A DNA stretch of 63,298 bases from an uncultured Clostridia bacterium (GTDB lineage Bacteria > Bacillota > Clostridia > Christensenellales > Borkfalkiaceae). Each line of letters opens with the position of its first letter. The first letter of the stretch is position 1. Below, in pieces: positions 34,126 through 41,126 of the stretch. Location: positions 1-63,298 of the forward strand of contig CALVPX010000050.1 in NCBI GenBank assembly GCA_944354265.1, in the 5' to 3' direction. The position numbers and the translations under genes were made by a program. The notes beneath the pieces are model-generated. The model was not told the DNA's origin. It worked only from the letters and a program-made list of their open reading frames with translations, and searched no databases.

Positions 34126-35179
34126 ATGCCTACAAAGGACGAATTAAGGGTATTGCAAGCCCTACCGCTTGATTTAAAAGTGAAGAAAACACAGCTCCGC
34201 ATACGCGAGTGGGTGAACTACTACGGCGCCGAAAATTGCGCAGTCTCATTCAGCGGCGGTAAGGACAGCACGGTGCTTCTGTATATCGTCAGGGAGCTAT
34301 ACCCAGATATTGAAGCTGTTTTTGCTGATACTCAGTTGGAGTATCCCGAGATAAGGCGATTCGTTGAGAGCTTTCCGAATGTGATAAAGCTAAAGTCCGA
34401 AATGGGGTTTATGGACGTGCTTATAAATTATGGCTATCCCTTTATAAGCAAAGAGGTTGCCGAACGTGTACACAACGCCCGCCGTTGTCTTGCGGGGGGG
34501 GGGTATCATTACACAGAGCACTATTACCAACTCACAAGGACATTTCCCAGCAAGGACATCGCAAATTCTCGGGATTGGGGGTTTCTTTAGCAAGAGGTAC
34601 GATTTTTCACGCTGGCGTGACTTGCTGACGCTCGACTTCAGAATATCTCACCTCTGTTGCAATGAAATGAAGAAGAAACCTTTTCATAAGTACAAAAAGA
34701 AAATGTTTGTCGGGACGATGACAGAGGAAAGTATGTTGCGCCGAACAGCATGGCTTAAAACAGGTTGCAATGCTTTTAATCAGGGCGTATCAAAGCCTAT
34801 GAGCTTTTGGACGGAGCAAGACGTGTTGAAATACATAAAGGCTCACGGTCTGCCGATAGCGAGCGTTTACGGCGATATCGTCTACGGTAGCCGTGACAGC
34901 GAGCAATACGACACGACACTCTGTGATTGTGGAGTAAAACTATGCACGACCGGCTGTCAACGCACGGGCTGTATATTTTGCGGGTTTGGGGCGCACCTTG
35001 ATAAAGGTGAAGGCCGTTTCCAAAGGCTAAAGCGCACCCATCTGAAACAATACGACTACTGCATGGGTGGTGGGGCTTACGACATAGACGGCTTTTGGAA
35101 GCCCACAAAAGAGGGGCTCGGTATGGCGCATTGTATAGAGGAGCTCAATCGCCTTTATGGCAAAGATTTTATCAGATAA
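34126..35179 (+). pseudogene. PAPS-reductase/ATP-pyrophosphatase family gene, frameshifted
   Basis: Two overlapping frames together encode one protein of the phage-type PAPS reductase family. The first (from ATG 34126, AAGGAG upstream) has the PP-loop SFSGGKDST and FADTQLEYPE; the second (to 35179) has RISHLCCNEMKKKP, GTMTEESMLRR, SKPMSFWTEQDVLKYI and the Cys-rich TGCQRTGCIFCGFG. The switch from frame 1 to frame 2 needs one base removed; a run of ten G (34494-34503) is the obvious site, and G9 would restore a single 350-residue protein. It may be a dead gene, a slippage-controlled gene, or a sequencing error. The role in a filamentous phage is unknown; related genes are common phage cargo. 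Confidence 0.8.
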
Positions 35180-35199
35180 AAGAGAAGTGGGAGACTGAT

Positions 35200-35319
35200 A
35201 TGTACATAATAATTCGAGACATTTTAGTAGAACTTATGAATATTCCGGCGGGAGAGTTTACTAATTGGCTCCTTATGTTCTGCGGTGTTCTGCTTCTTTT
35301 TATATTACTATTCAAATAG
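35200..35319 (+). CDS. Small single-helix membrane protein
   Basis: This 39-residue frame begins MYIIIRDILVE and ends in a strongly hydrophobic helix (about 22-38; WLLMFCGVLLLFILLFK). It resembles minor coat proteins of filamentous phages in size. A weak GGGAG is upstream. No database family is recognised. The next gene's AGGAGG overlaps its stop codon. Confidence 0.55.
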   Translation: MYIIIRDILVELMNIPAGEFTNWLLMFCGVLLLFILLFK

Positions 35320-35331
35320 GAGGTATTCTTA

Positions 35332-35532
35332 TTGATAGCTGCATTTACGCAGGTATGGACAGCGCTGTTGACGTGGTTCACCACGCTGTTTCCTGCGGTC
35401 ACTGAGTTTTTTTACGATACAACGGCGGAAGAGCTTACATTCGCCGGCACCTGCGCCGTGATAATGGCCGGTGTTTCTCTCATTCTTCTGGTTTTCAACC
35501 TTATCCGGTCGTTTTTACCAATGCGCGGATAA
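35332..35532 (+). CDS. Candidate major coat protein
   Basis: This 66-residue protein has an amphipathic N-terminal helix (about 4-27, rich in Trp and Phe), a membrane helix (about 38-60; GTCAVIMAGVSLILLVFNLI) and a short basic end (RSFLPMRG). Start TTG 35332 has a full AGGAGG upstream. It is followed at once by a terminator, the same arrangement as gene VIII in Ff phages. The entire sequence is repeated as the C-terminal module of the surface protein at 36556-37230. Assignment as coat is inferred from these features. Confidence 0.6.
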   Translation: MIAAFTQVWTALLTWFTTLFPAVTEFFYDTTAEELTFAGTCAVIMAGVSLILLVFNLIRSFLPMRG

Positions 35533-35547
35533 ATATTTTCAACAATT

Positions 35548-35580
35548 CGGCGGGGTTCCCGTCGCCCCGTCGTTTATTTT
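35548..35580 (+). terminator. Terminator after the coat candidate
   Basis: CGGCGGGG / CCCCGTCG (one G-T pair), a 9-nt loop and TTTATTTT. Placed directly behind the coat candidate it would raise coat mRNA over downstream genes. Confidence 0.75.
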
Positions 35581-35589
35581 GAGGTTTAC

Positions 35590-35793
35590 ATGGAATCATC
35601 TGGATTGATTTTACAAATATACAATTGGCTGTATGCCTATTTTTTCGCCGGTGAATTACCTGCCATTCTGGCACCCGTTGCAGAAGAGCTCTGTGTGGTC
35701 ATGACATTGATTGTGACGGCTTTTGCCTTCGCCCCGATAGTAATAGTGCTTGTCTGTCTGTGGCGGTTTTTTAAGTCGTTCTGTAAGTTCTGA
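35590..35793 (+). CDS. Small membrane protein of the phage structural block
   Basis: This 67-residue protein has an aromatic N-terminal part (IYNWLYAYFFAGELP), a membrane helix (about 35-58) and a basic C-terminus (WRFFKSFCKF). Its plan is like the coat candidate: amphipathic segment, acidic turn, helix, basic tail. It may be a minor coat protein. Start ATG follows GAGG. Confidence 0.55.
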   Translation: MESSGLILQIYNWLYAYFFAGELPAILAPVAEELCVVMTLIVTAFAFAPIVIVLVCLWRFFKSFCKF

Positions 35794-35801
35794 GGTGTTT
35801 T

Positions 35802-36593
35802 TTGGCGTTTGTAATAATCATAGCGGCAGTTGTACTATTTATCATAATTCTTTCCCGCTTAATGGCGTGGCGCTTTGTAAAGCGCTGCTTTTATGAAGGC
35901 AATGTAGTAGTCACCGGCCTGAGGGGAAGAGGTAAGGACGTTTTATTCTCGCTTATGGTTAACTCGTCTAAAGGTAAGTACATAAGCAATGTAGATTATA
36001 CCGGTGACAATCGATTTATTAAGTTTGACGTCAATGATATATCCGTAGGCGGCAATACTTTTGTAAATTTTCTTAATGGCAAATTAAAGCCTTATAAATA
36101 CCCTCATGATGATGGCGTTGATTATTTTATAAGCGACGCCGGAGTTTATTTCCCTGCGCAGGAGTTCTCTAAGCTTAATAGAATATATCCTTCATTGCCG
36201 ATATTTCAGGCATTGAGCCGTCATTTGGGTAACTGCAATTTTCACTGCAATGTGCAGAATTTAAACAGACTGTGGGACAAGATACGCGAGCAGGCAGATA
36301 GCTATCTGCTCTGTACAAAGTGTAATGTGCGTTTACATAGGTTTGTATCTTTGACCCTTTATTACTACGATAAATACCAATCTTGCGTTGACCGTGTAAA
36401 GCCGATGAAGAAGCGGTGGGGCAGGTTAGGTAAGATTGAATACGATAAATTCACAGCCAATTATGGCACAATAAAAAAGTTAAAAATAAGTGGAGTTCTG
36501 CGCCATCAGTTTGATAGCCGCAGATTTAAAACATTGTTGGAGGAAGGCTTAGTAGATGAATCAAAACAATCAGATGAAGGAAGTGCAGTCTAA
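35802..36593 (+). CDS. Zot/pI-like filamentous phage assembly ATPase
   Basis: This 263-residue protein is the inovirus marker. It is anchored by an N-terminal helix (2-20) and carries a P-loop GLRGRGKD (39-46, ending in GKD as often seen in Zot-like proteins), a Walker B-like region YFISDAGVYFPAQEF, and ALSRHLGNCNFHCNVQNLNRLW, which resembles inovirus pI proteins. pI drives phage extrusion through the envelope. Unlike classical Zot, the membrane helix is N-terminal and no periplasmic C-domain is present, as fits a host with one membrane. Start TTG 35802 follows GAGGTG. It overlaps the next gene by 38 bp. Confidence 0.85.
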   Translation: MAFVIIIAAVVLFIIILSRLMAWRFVKRCFYEGNVVVTGLRGRGKDVLFSLMVNSSKGKYISNVDYTGDNRFIKFDVNDISVGGNTFVNFLNGKLKPYKYPHDDGVDYFISDAGVYFPAQEFSKLNRIYPSLPIFQALSRHLGNCNFHCNVQNLNRLWDKIREQADSYLLCTKCNVRLHRFVSLTLYYYDKYQSCVDRVKPMKKRWGRLGKIEYDKFTANYGTIKKLKISGVLRHQFDSRRFKTLLEEGLVDESKQSDEGSAV

Positions 36594-37230
36594 GCAGAGC
36601 AAGTTCAGGCAGATAATCGGTAATATTGCGTTCATTATAACTTTAATAGTTTGCCTTTTTGTGGTGTTGTTCTGCTCTATGGGTAACAATCGTAAAATGG
36701 AGACCGCAAGCGCGGATGATAATTTATATTATACTTATACATTTTCTTTAGATATTAGTGGTTCATCTCATTATTTTGGAGATTTTCCTGTTACTGTAGC
36801 TTCTACATATTTAATTAAAGTTTATTCTACGGGTTTTGATGGTTACTTTACTTTGGGTTTAAATCATTCTGCCGGTTATGATCAATTTACTTTTATTGAT
36901 GATAATTCTTATATGTATTATGTTAATAATGCGTATTCTTCTTTAGCTCATTTACATGTTCATGATTATATTGGCTTTCTTTCATTTAATCTTTATATTA
37001 TTCCTGGTGAGTATGACCCTTCTGTCGGAGTGCCGCTGGTGCTGCAGGTGTCTGACGTTTGGGGACAGATTGCCGAGTGGTTCGCCGGCTGCTTTCCTGA
37101 TATAACTCAGTTTTTCTATGTAGATGGCTCTTTAACTTTTGCCGGCACATGTGCAGTGATTATGGCAGGTGTTGCGCTGATTCTTTTGATATTCAATTTA
37201 ATTCGTTCGTTTCTGCCAATGCGCGGATAG
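36556..37230 (+). CDS. Phage surface protein with a coat-like C-terminal module
   Basis: This 224-residue protein has a signal-like helix (about 20-42) with a probable cleavage after TASA, an extracellular Ser/Tyr/Phe-rich beta-type domain (about 55-155), then a C-terminal stretch (about 167-224) that repeats the whole coat candidate, with LTFAGTCAVIMAGV and LIRSFLPMRG nearly identical. The ectodomain DNA is AT-rich with T-ending codons, and composition returns to normal at the repeat. It is probably a minor virion protein (pIII-like adsorption or cap) anchored by a coat-type helix. The receptor is unknown. Confidence 0.6.
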   Translation: MNQNNQMKEVQSKQSKFRQIIGNIAFIITLIVCLFVVLFCSMGNNRKMETASADDNLYYTYTFSLDISGSSHYFGDFPVTVASTYLIKVYSTGFDGYFTLGLNHSAGYDQFTFIDDNSYMYYVNNAYSSLAHLHVHDYIGFLSFNLYIIPGEYDPSVGVPLVLQVSDVWGQIAEWFAGCFPDITQFFYVDGSLTFAGTCAVIMAGVALILLIFNLIRSFLPMRG

Positions 37231-37240
37231 GAGGTAGGTT

Positions 37241-38284
37241 ATGTCAAAGCGAAATAAAACAAAGCTTAAATGGTCTGAAATGAATAAAAAGCAACGTGTG
37301 TTTTATGTGCTCGATTGGGTAATGCGCGGCATTTTAATTGTATGTGCTTTTTTGTTTATAATAGCAACAATATCCACCTGCGCCGGGTATAACGATTCTG
37401 ATCAGCAGCAGTCTTATGCTTATGCGGATGAAGTTAATACTGCGGATATTGTCGGTAATGGTAGTGGTTATGTTCAGTTTAATTGTAATGGTTCTTTAAT
37501 TACTACCACATCTGCTTTTTTTTTAGATAATGGCAGTGGTGAATCTTCTGCAGTTTCCCAAGGCTTTCTTGCTAGTATTTCTGATTATGTAGAGACTAGT
37601 ACTTTTTACATATTATTTCCCTCATCTGATTCATTAACGTTTTACTATAATAGCGGTACAGGTGTTGAGGTTTCTTCTGATTCGAGTGGCTTATATATTC
37701 TTGAGTTATCTGATTATGATATAACTTTACCTTTTATATTGTTGAGTTTTAGTGGTGATTTTGAGTTGAATGAGCGTTATTTCATTCAAGTTTCTAATTA
37801 CTCCTTAAGTTCAAGCGGAGGAGATTATAATCAGGGTTATGAAGATGGTTACAATGAAGGTTTTCAGGCCGGCGCCGATGCTACTTACGATGAAGTGTAT
37901 AATGAAGGCTATTTAGCTGGTTGGGAAAATGGCTTAAGCCATGCTGATGAAGAATCTTATAATCAAGGATATAATACCGGTTATTCTGATGGTGAATCAG
38001 CCGGTTATGATACAGGCTATTCCGAAGGTGAATCAGCTGGTTATGATTCTGGTTATGTTGAAGGTTATAACATTGGCAGAGGCGATGGTTATGATATCGG
38101 TTTATCCGATGGTTATAATGATGGCTTTGCTGCTGCCGGTGGCGGTGGTTTTAGTTGGTTGATTTCTTCTGTTCAAGAGTTTTTAAATGCACGTTTTTTT
38201 GGCACTTTTGGTATAGGCACCTTAGTTTATATTGCCCTAGGCGTTATTCTTGTAGGCGCATTTTTAAAATTTTTTGCGAGGTAA
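37241..38284 (+). CDS. Phage adsorption-like surface protein with GY repeats
   Basis: This 347-residue protein has a signal or anchor helix (about 32-50) with a possible cleavage near AYADE, a Ser/Asp-rich ectodomain (about 60-190), a repeat region (about 199-295) of GYxxG units, and a C-terminal membrane anchor (about 325-345; GIGTLVYIALGVILVGAFLKF). This plan (secreted, repetitive linker, C-terminal anchor) is that of filamentous phage pIII. Ectodomain codons are strongly T-ending. No known receptor-binding fold is recognised. Confidence 0.6.
   Translation: MSKRNKTKLKWSEMNKKQRVFYVLDWVMRGILIVCAFLFIIATISTCAGYNDSDQQQSYAYADEVNTADIVGNGSGYVQFNCNGSLITTTSAFFLDNGSGESSAVSQGFLASISDYVETSTFYILFPSSDSLTFYYNSGTGVEVSSDSSGLYILELSDYDITLPFILLSFSGDFELNERYFIQVSNYSLSSSGGDYNQGYEDGYNEGFQAGADATYDEVYNEGYLAGWENGLSHADEESYNQGYNTGYSDGESAGYDTGYSEGESAGYDSGYVEGYNIGRGDGYDIGLSDGYNDGFAAAGGGGFSWLISSVQEFLNARFFGTFGIGTLVYIALGVILVGAFLKFFAR
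37834..38127 (+). repeat. GYxxG tandem repeats in the surface protein
   Basis: Coding repeat with a 4-residue G-periodic pattern and a larger 12-residue unit seen twice (GYSDGESAGYDT and GYSEGESAGYDS). DNA copies share TCAGCCGGTTATGAT-type blocks, so expansion or contraction by recombination is possible. Confidence 0.8.
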
Positions 38285-38287
38285 TGT

Positions 38288-38491
38288 ATGCTTCCCGAGC
38301 TTCCTCCCGGCATTTTTGCCATGTTTATGAATTTGTGGACTGTACTTCGTCAAACTTATGTAACTGTTTATGATTGGTTTGTCGGTACTGCTGTTAATAT
38401 CGCGGGTGAGAGTGTTAATCTTATCTATGTTTTTATTGGTTCAGGCCTTTTCATTTATTTAGGTTATCGAATACTTCGTTTCTTTATTTGA
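38288..38491 (+). CDS. Small membrane protein of the phage structural block
   Basis: This 67-residue protein has a moderately hydrophobic N-terminal half (PGIFAMFMNLWTVLRQTYV), a glycine-containing turn and a C-terminal helix (about 43-62) ending in a basic LRFFI. It starts 3 bp after the preceding surface gene with GCGAGG upstream. It is probably a minor coat or assembly protein. Confidence 0.55.
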   Translation: MLPELPPGIFAMFMNLWTVLRQTYVTVYDWFVGTAVNIAGESVNLIYVFIGSGLFIYLGYRILRFFI

Positions 38492-38540
38492 CCATAATTT
38501 TATGGTGTTTATATAAAAATCTAAAAAGGAGGTGGAAGTA

Positions 38541-38714
38541 ATGCAGTTTACTCTCAATGTAGAAAAGAAGGTATTTGAGAATCCTCAGGGTGAAGCAATA
38601 GAGTATAACGAATGCACCGCGGAAATAGGTGGGACAACCATCAGATTTGCGCCTAAGGCTGCAGATAAAAAGTTATTCGAATTTTTGCTTGCTCAGCTCA
38701 AGCCCGCTAAGTAA
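38541..38714 (+). CDS. Small soluble phage protein
   Basis: This 57-residue protein starts MQFTLNVEKKVFENP. It is acidic in the middle and has no membrane helix. It follows an optimal AAAGGAGG at 9-nt spacing, suggesting high expression. The location just before the replication origin and Rep is where filamentous phages often encode a single-stranded-DNA-binding protein, but I see no diagnostic motif. Confidence 0.6.
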   Translation: MQFTLNVEKKVFENPQGEAIEYNECTAEIGGTTIRFAPKAADKKLFEFLLAQLKPAK

Positions 38715-38733
38715 TTTGCGAGGCTAGTAACTC

Positions 38734-38820
38734 ATCTGAGAGTAGTTAGCTGCGCTCAGATATAATGTCATAGTAATGCCCTGCGGGCGGCGCAGCCGCC
38801 TTAAGGGCATTACCTTGATA
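38734..38820 (+). other. Putative rolling-circle origin (dso) with pC194-type nick motif
   Basis: Two hairpins precede a nick motif. Hairpin 1 is ATCTGAG / CTCAGAT (38734-38740, 38755-38761). Hairpin 2 is GTAATGCCCT / AGGGCATTAC (38773-38782, 38804-38813) with an inner GGCGGC / GCCGCC stem. CTTGATA (38814-38820) directly abuts hairpin 2 and equals the conserved nick sequence of pC194/pUB110-family plasmids (cut between G and A). The Rep gene 36 bp downstream belongs to that family. Confidence 0.7.
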
Positions 38821-38856
38821 TATTAGAAACATCTCGTCCCGCTGAAGAGGTTGATT

Positions 38857-39972
38857 ATGGATATATCTGAACGAGTTATAGATGAGGAATATTTTAGAGA
38901 CCTTAAACAGCATGTTTCTCACAACTATCAGATTTCTGAATTCTACGAAAATCTCTACCGCGAAACGGATGATTTTACTTTTTATAATAAAAGTAAATCA
39001 ATTGACTGTTGCTGTAAGTTTTGGGATGTTGATTATTTCTGTTTGCAGAACGTCAAGGACGTTAAGCGTGTAAATCTTTGTAGGGACAAGTTCTGTTTTA
39101 ACTGTCAGTCAATGCTGGCAATTAAAAGGCAAAGTAAATTCGGCTCAATATTGGATCATTTCCGTAAAGATTACATGGTTGTACATATGGTAGTGACGGT
39201 GCCGAACTGTGAGCCGGAAGAGCTTTTGCCGCTGCTTGATAAAATGTACAAAAAGTTTCCGTATATGATGAAGTATTTCAAAGGTCAAAAGAAGGTTTCC
39301 GGCATTAACTTTACTAAGTACGGTTACGGTGGCTGTGTCCGTGGCCTTGAGGTAACTTATAACTCCGATATAGGAACTTTTCACCCACATTTTCATTGTA
39401 TGGTGCTATTCTGTAAGGATTTGGATTTAACTCCTAAGTATATTAACTCGTTCAGTTATGATAATGGTCAGCTGCTTCGTAAGTTCAGCGATTTAGAAAT
39501 TTTGCTTCAGAAGGTATGGTTTATTCTGATGAATGACTGTACTGTAACTGAAAAATCAATTAATCAGCTGCGCGAAGGTTATTCTGTTACATGTCAGGAT
39601 AGTGAAGGATATTATCATGAGTGCTTCAAGTACGCCTGTAAAGGCGCATTTGATGAGAGTAAGGGGGCTTTCTTATACAAAGAGCCGACGTTCAGAGTGC
39701 TTTATCAGGCATTAAAAAATCGCCGAATGATTCAGGGTTATGGTTTGCTTCATAACTTTAATGACTTGGACGGCGAAATTTTAGACGATGAAGTTAATGA
39801 AGAGTACAACCGGGTTATTGCAAAACTTCGTCAAATCGAAGAGCCTATTTTATACATAGAATCTCTCGATGAAGTCATCGAGCGTTGCGGCTTCGGTTGT
39901 AGGTATATTAGTAAAAGCAATATAAAGCGATTGATTATCGAACGAAGGAGAGAGTTAGATGGTCAGACTTAG
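38857..39972 (+). CDS. Rolling-circle replication initiator (Rep_1, pC194/pUB110 family)
   Basis: This 371-residue HUH endonuclease nicks the plus strand to start rolling-circle replication. The metal-binding motif is HPHFH (176-180) and the catalytic ExxxY is Glu255-Tyr259 (HECFKYACKG), the hallmark of the pC194 group. A cysteine-rich segment (CCCKFW, then CRDKFCFNC, about 51-83) suggests a zinc-binding N-terminus. I start at ATG 38857 with GAAGAGG upstream; TTG 38851 is an alternative. It overlaps the next gene by 14 bp. A plasmid-type Rep in an inovirus element shows the usual plasmid-phage gene exchange. Confidence 0.9.
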   Translation: MDISERVIDEEYFRDLKQHVSHNYQISEFYENLYRETDDFTFYNKSKSIDCCCKFWDVDYFCLQNVKDVKRVNLCRDKFCFNCQSMLAIKRQSKFGSILDHFRKDYMVVHMVVTVPNCEPEELLPLLDKMYKKFPYMMKYFKGQKKVSGINFTKYGYGGCVRGLEVTYNSDIGTFHPHFHCMVLFCKDLDLTPKYINSFSYDNGQLLRKFSDLEILLQKVWFILMNDCTVTEKSINQLREGYSVTCQDSEGYYHECFKYACKGAFDESKGAFLYKEPTFRVLYQALKNRRMIQGYGLLHNFNDLDGEILDDEVNEEYNRVIAKLRQIEEPILYIESLDEVIERCGFGCRYISKSNIKRLIIERRRELDGQT

Positions 39973-40273
39973 AGTAGGTGCCCCGAAGGGTGGCAGAGTT
40001 CATTGGCTTATCTGGGCGCTTCGTGGAGAGTTTATTCATGTTTATGAAGTTTCTTATGATTATCTATATCATAATTATGCTTTTGTTCGCTATCGGCCTC
40101 ATCGTTACAATAGTATTTTAGACGTTTTCATAGTAGTTAGGACTTCTAAAAAATGTTGGCGTGTAATGTATTTCAATCATGAAAAACTGATATTTCAATA
40201 TTTTGTAGCAAAAACATATAGAGAGTGTGCCTCCAAAATGATGGAAATTTACACTCAAAATAAAAATTTATAG
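39959..40273 (+). CDS. Unknown phage protein downstream of Rep
   Basis: This 104-residue basic, aromatic-rich protein (many Tyr, Arg and Lys) is not recognised. It starts inside the end of rep (GAAGGAGAG upstream) and ends 17 bp before the right attachment repeat. It has no membrane helix. A DNA-binding or replication accessory role would fit its charge and place, but this is speculation. Confidence 0.65.
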   Translation: MVRLRVGAPKGGRVHWLIWALRGEFIHVYEVSYDYLYHNYAFVRYRPHRYNSILDVFIVVRTSKKCWRVMYFNHEKLIFQYFVAKTYRECASKMMEIYTQNKNL

Positions 40274-40290
40274 AAAAAAGGAGGGAGCAT

Positions 40291-40324
40291 ATTTATTCGT
40301 AAAACACAGCTTTTACGAATAAAT
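40291..40324. other. Right attachment site: complete dif-like inverted repeat
   Basis: ATTTATTCGTAAAA (40291-40304), centre CACAGC (40305-40310), TTTTACGAATAAAT (40311-40324): perfect 14-bp arms with a 6-bp core. Positions 40291-40313 repeat attL. The full symmetry is that of a Xer recombination site. By attP/attB logic, the outer right arm is host sequence, so the uninterrupted host dif would be this same 34 bp. Confidence 0.75.
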
Positions 40325-40527
40325 AGACTTAAAAAAGGCTAAAATACTAAAAAAAGACAACACATTTTAAAAATGTGTCCAATTTAAGGAACTTAGAAAA
40401 TATGATTGCTTTAGATTACATTGAAATTAGATTGATTTAATTTTGGCTTAGAATAAAACGGATTGCTGATTGAAGAAATTTCAAATGTGAATTAATTACA
40501 GCAAAATTTAATATCCAAAAATTAAAT

Positions 40528-41010
40528 TCACAAGCTCGTAAATGAGCCGTTTGAAAATTTATATTTTTTGCTGAAGTTTCCTAAGAAATCAGTCACAGAA
40601 ATGCAATCGAATTTCTGATTAATATTTTTTGAAATCTCATACAGACTTTCGATAATTTTATTGTGGCACGGCTGAAAAATCGCGGTTGACAGCGTTGAAA
40701 TCACGTCATTATCACATAAAATATCGAAAAAATATGTTGATTTAATACTATCAATGAAAGCTTTATACAGCTGCGTTACGCCCGCTTCGCTGAGCGGAAA
40801 CACAAATTCTTCGTCGGTTACGTCACGCCAAAAACTGACTTGCTTAGCTAAAAAATCAAAATAAACATTCACATGTCTATTTGTTTTAACTGCTGTCACT
40901 GCTAAAATATCGGTAAAATTGTTTGGCCTGATTAAATTATAGCCTAATAACTTTTCATCTAATTTTAAATAAAAAAGCCTTTCATATTCATTTTTTTGAA
41001 ATGTGTTCAT
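40528..41010 (-). CDS. Hypothetical protein beside the prophage
   Basis: This 160-residue soluble protein is not recognised. It starts with ATG preceded by AAGGA at 8 nt. It is rich in Phe, Asn and Asp, with no signal or membrane helix. It lies just outside the right attachment site and upstream of glgP on the same strand, but a terminator-like hairpin and 116 bp separate them. AT-richness is higher than in the glycogen genes, so it may be acquired DNA. Confidence 0.6.
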   Translation of the reverse strand: MNTFQKNEYERLFYLKLDEKLLGYNLIRPNNFTDILAVTAVKTNRHVNVYFDFLAKQVSFWRDVTDEEFVFPLSEAGVTQLYKAFIDSIKSTYFFDILCDNDVISTLSTAIFQPCHNKIIESLYEISKNINQKFDCISVTDFLGNFSKKYKFSNGSFTSL

Positions 41011-41036
41011 ATGAAAAATCCTTGATATTTTGTGTT

Positions 41037-41053
41037 ATGTCACGCATAGTACT
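41037..41053 (+). repeat. CATAGTACT repeat copy 5, long form (intergenic)
   Basis: ATGTCACGCATAGTACT between the hypothetical gene and glgP. Confidence 0.85.
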
Positions 41054-41086
41054 ACGAAAAATATTAAAAATTTGCATTTATAATAG

Positions 41087-41112
41087 TAAAGCGGGCTGAA
41101 ATGCCCGCTTTA
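41087..41112 (-). terminator. Terminator-like hairpin after glgP
   Basis: Perfect stem TAAAGCGGGC / GCCCGCTTTA with a 6-nt loop; only a weak T-rich tail on minus. Confidence 0.75.
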
Positions 41113-41126
41113 CCGTTGAGTTTTAA

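Larger units (their letters stand above)
32646..40313. mobile_element. Integrated filamentous-phage-like (inovirus) prophage
   Basis: A 7,645-bp unit from left repeat to right repeat carries the inovirus hallmark Zot/pI-like ATPase (35802-36593), several 39-67-residue membrane proteins, two large surface proteins with C-terminal membrane anchors, a rolling-circle Rep, and a divergently encoded Xre repressor. It has no capsid, terminase or tail genes and no integrase of its own. The 23-bp direct repeats and an adjacent host XerS-like recombinase indicate integration by hijacking the host Xer system, as known for many inoviruses at XerCD-dif sites. Codon use with T-ending codons is marked in the surface genes. 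Confidence 0.85.

Noticed and set aside
37834-38127. CRISPR-like repeat array
   Set aside because: The repeats are in-frame coding GYxxG units of variable spacing, with no constant spacer length and no cas genes in the window.
38532-38540. GTG start for the small soluble phage protein
   Set aside because: The GTG is part of the Shine-Dalgarno AAGGAGGTGG; ATG 38541 is correctly spaced.
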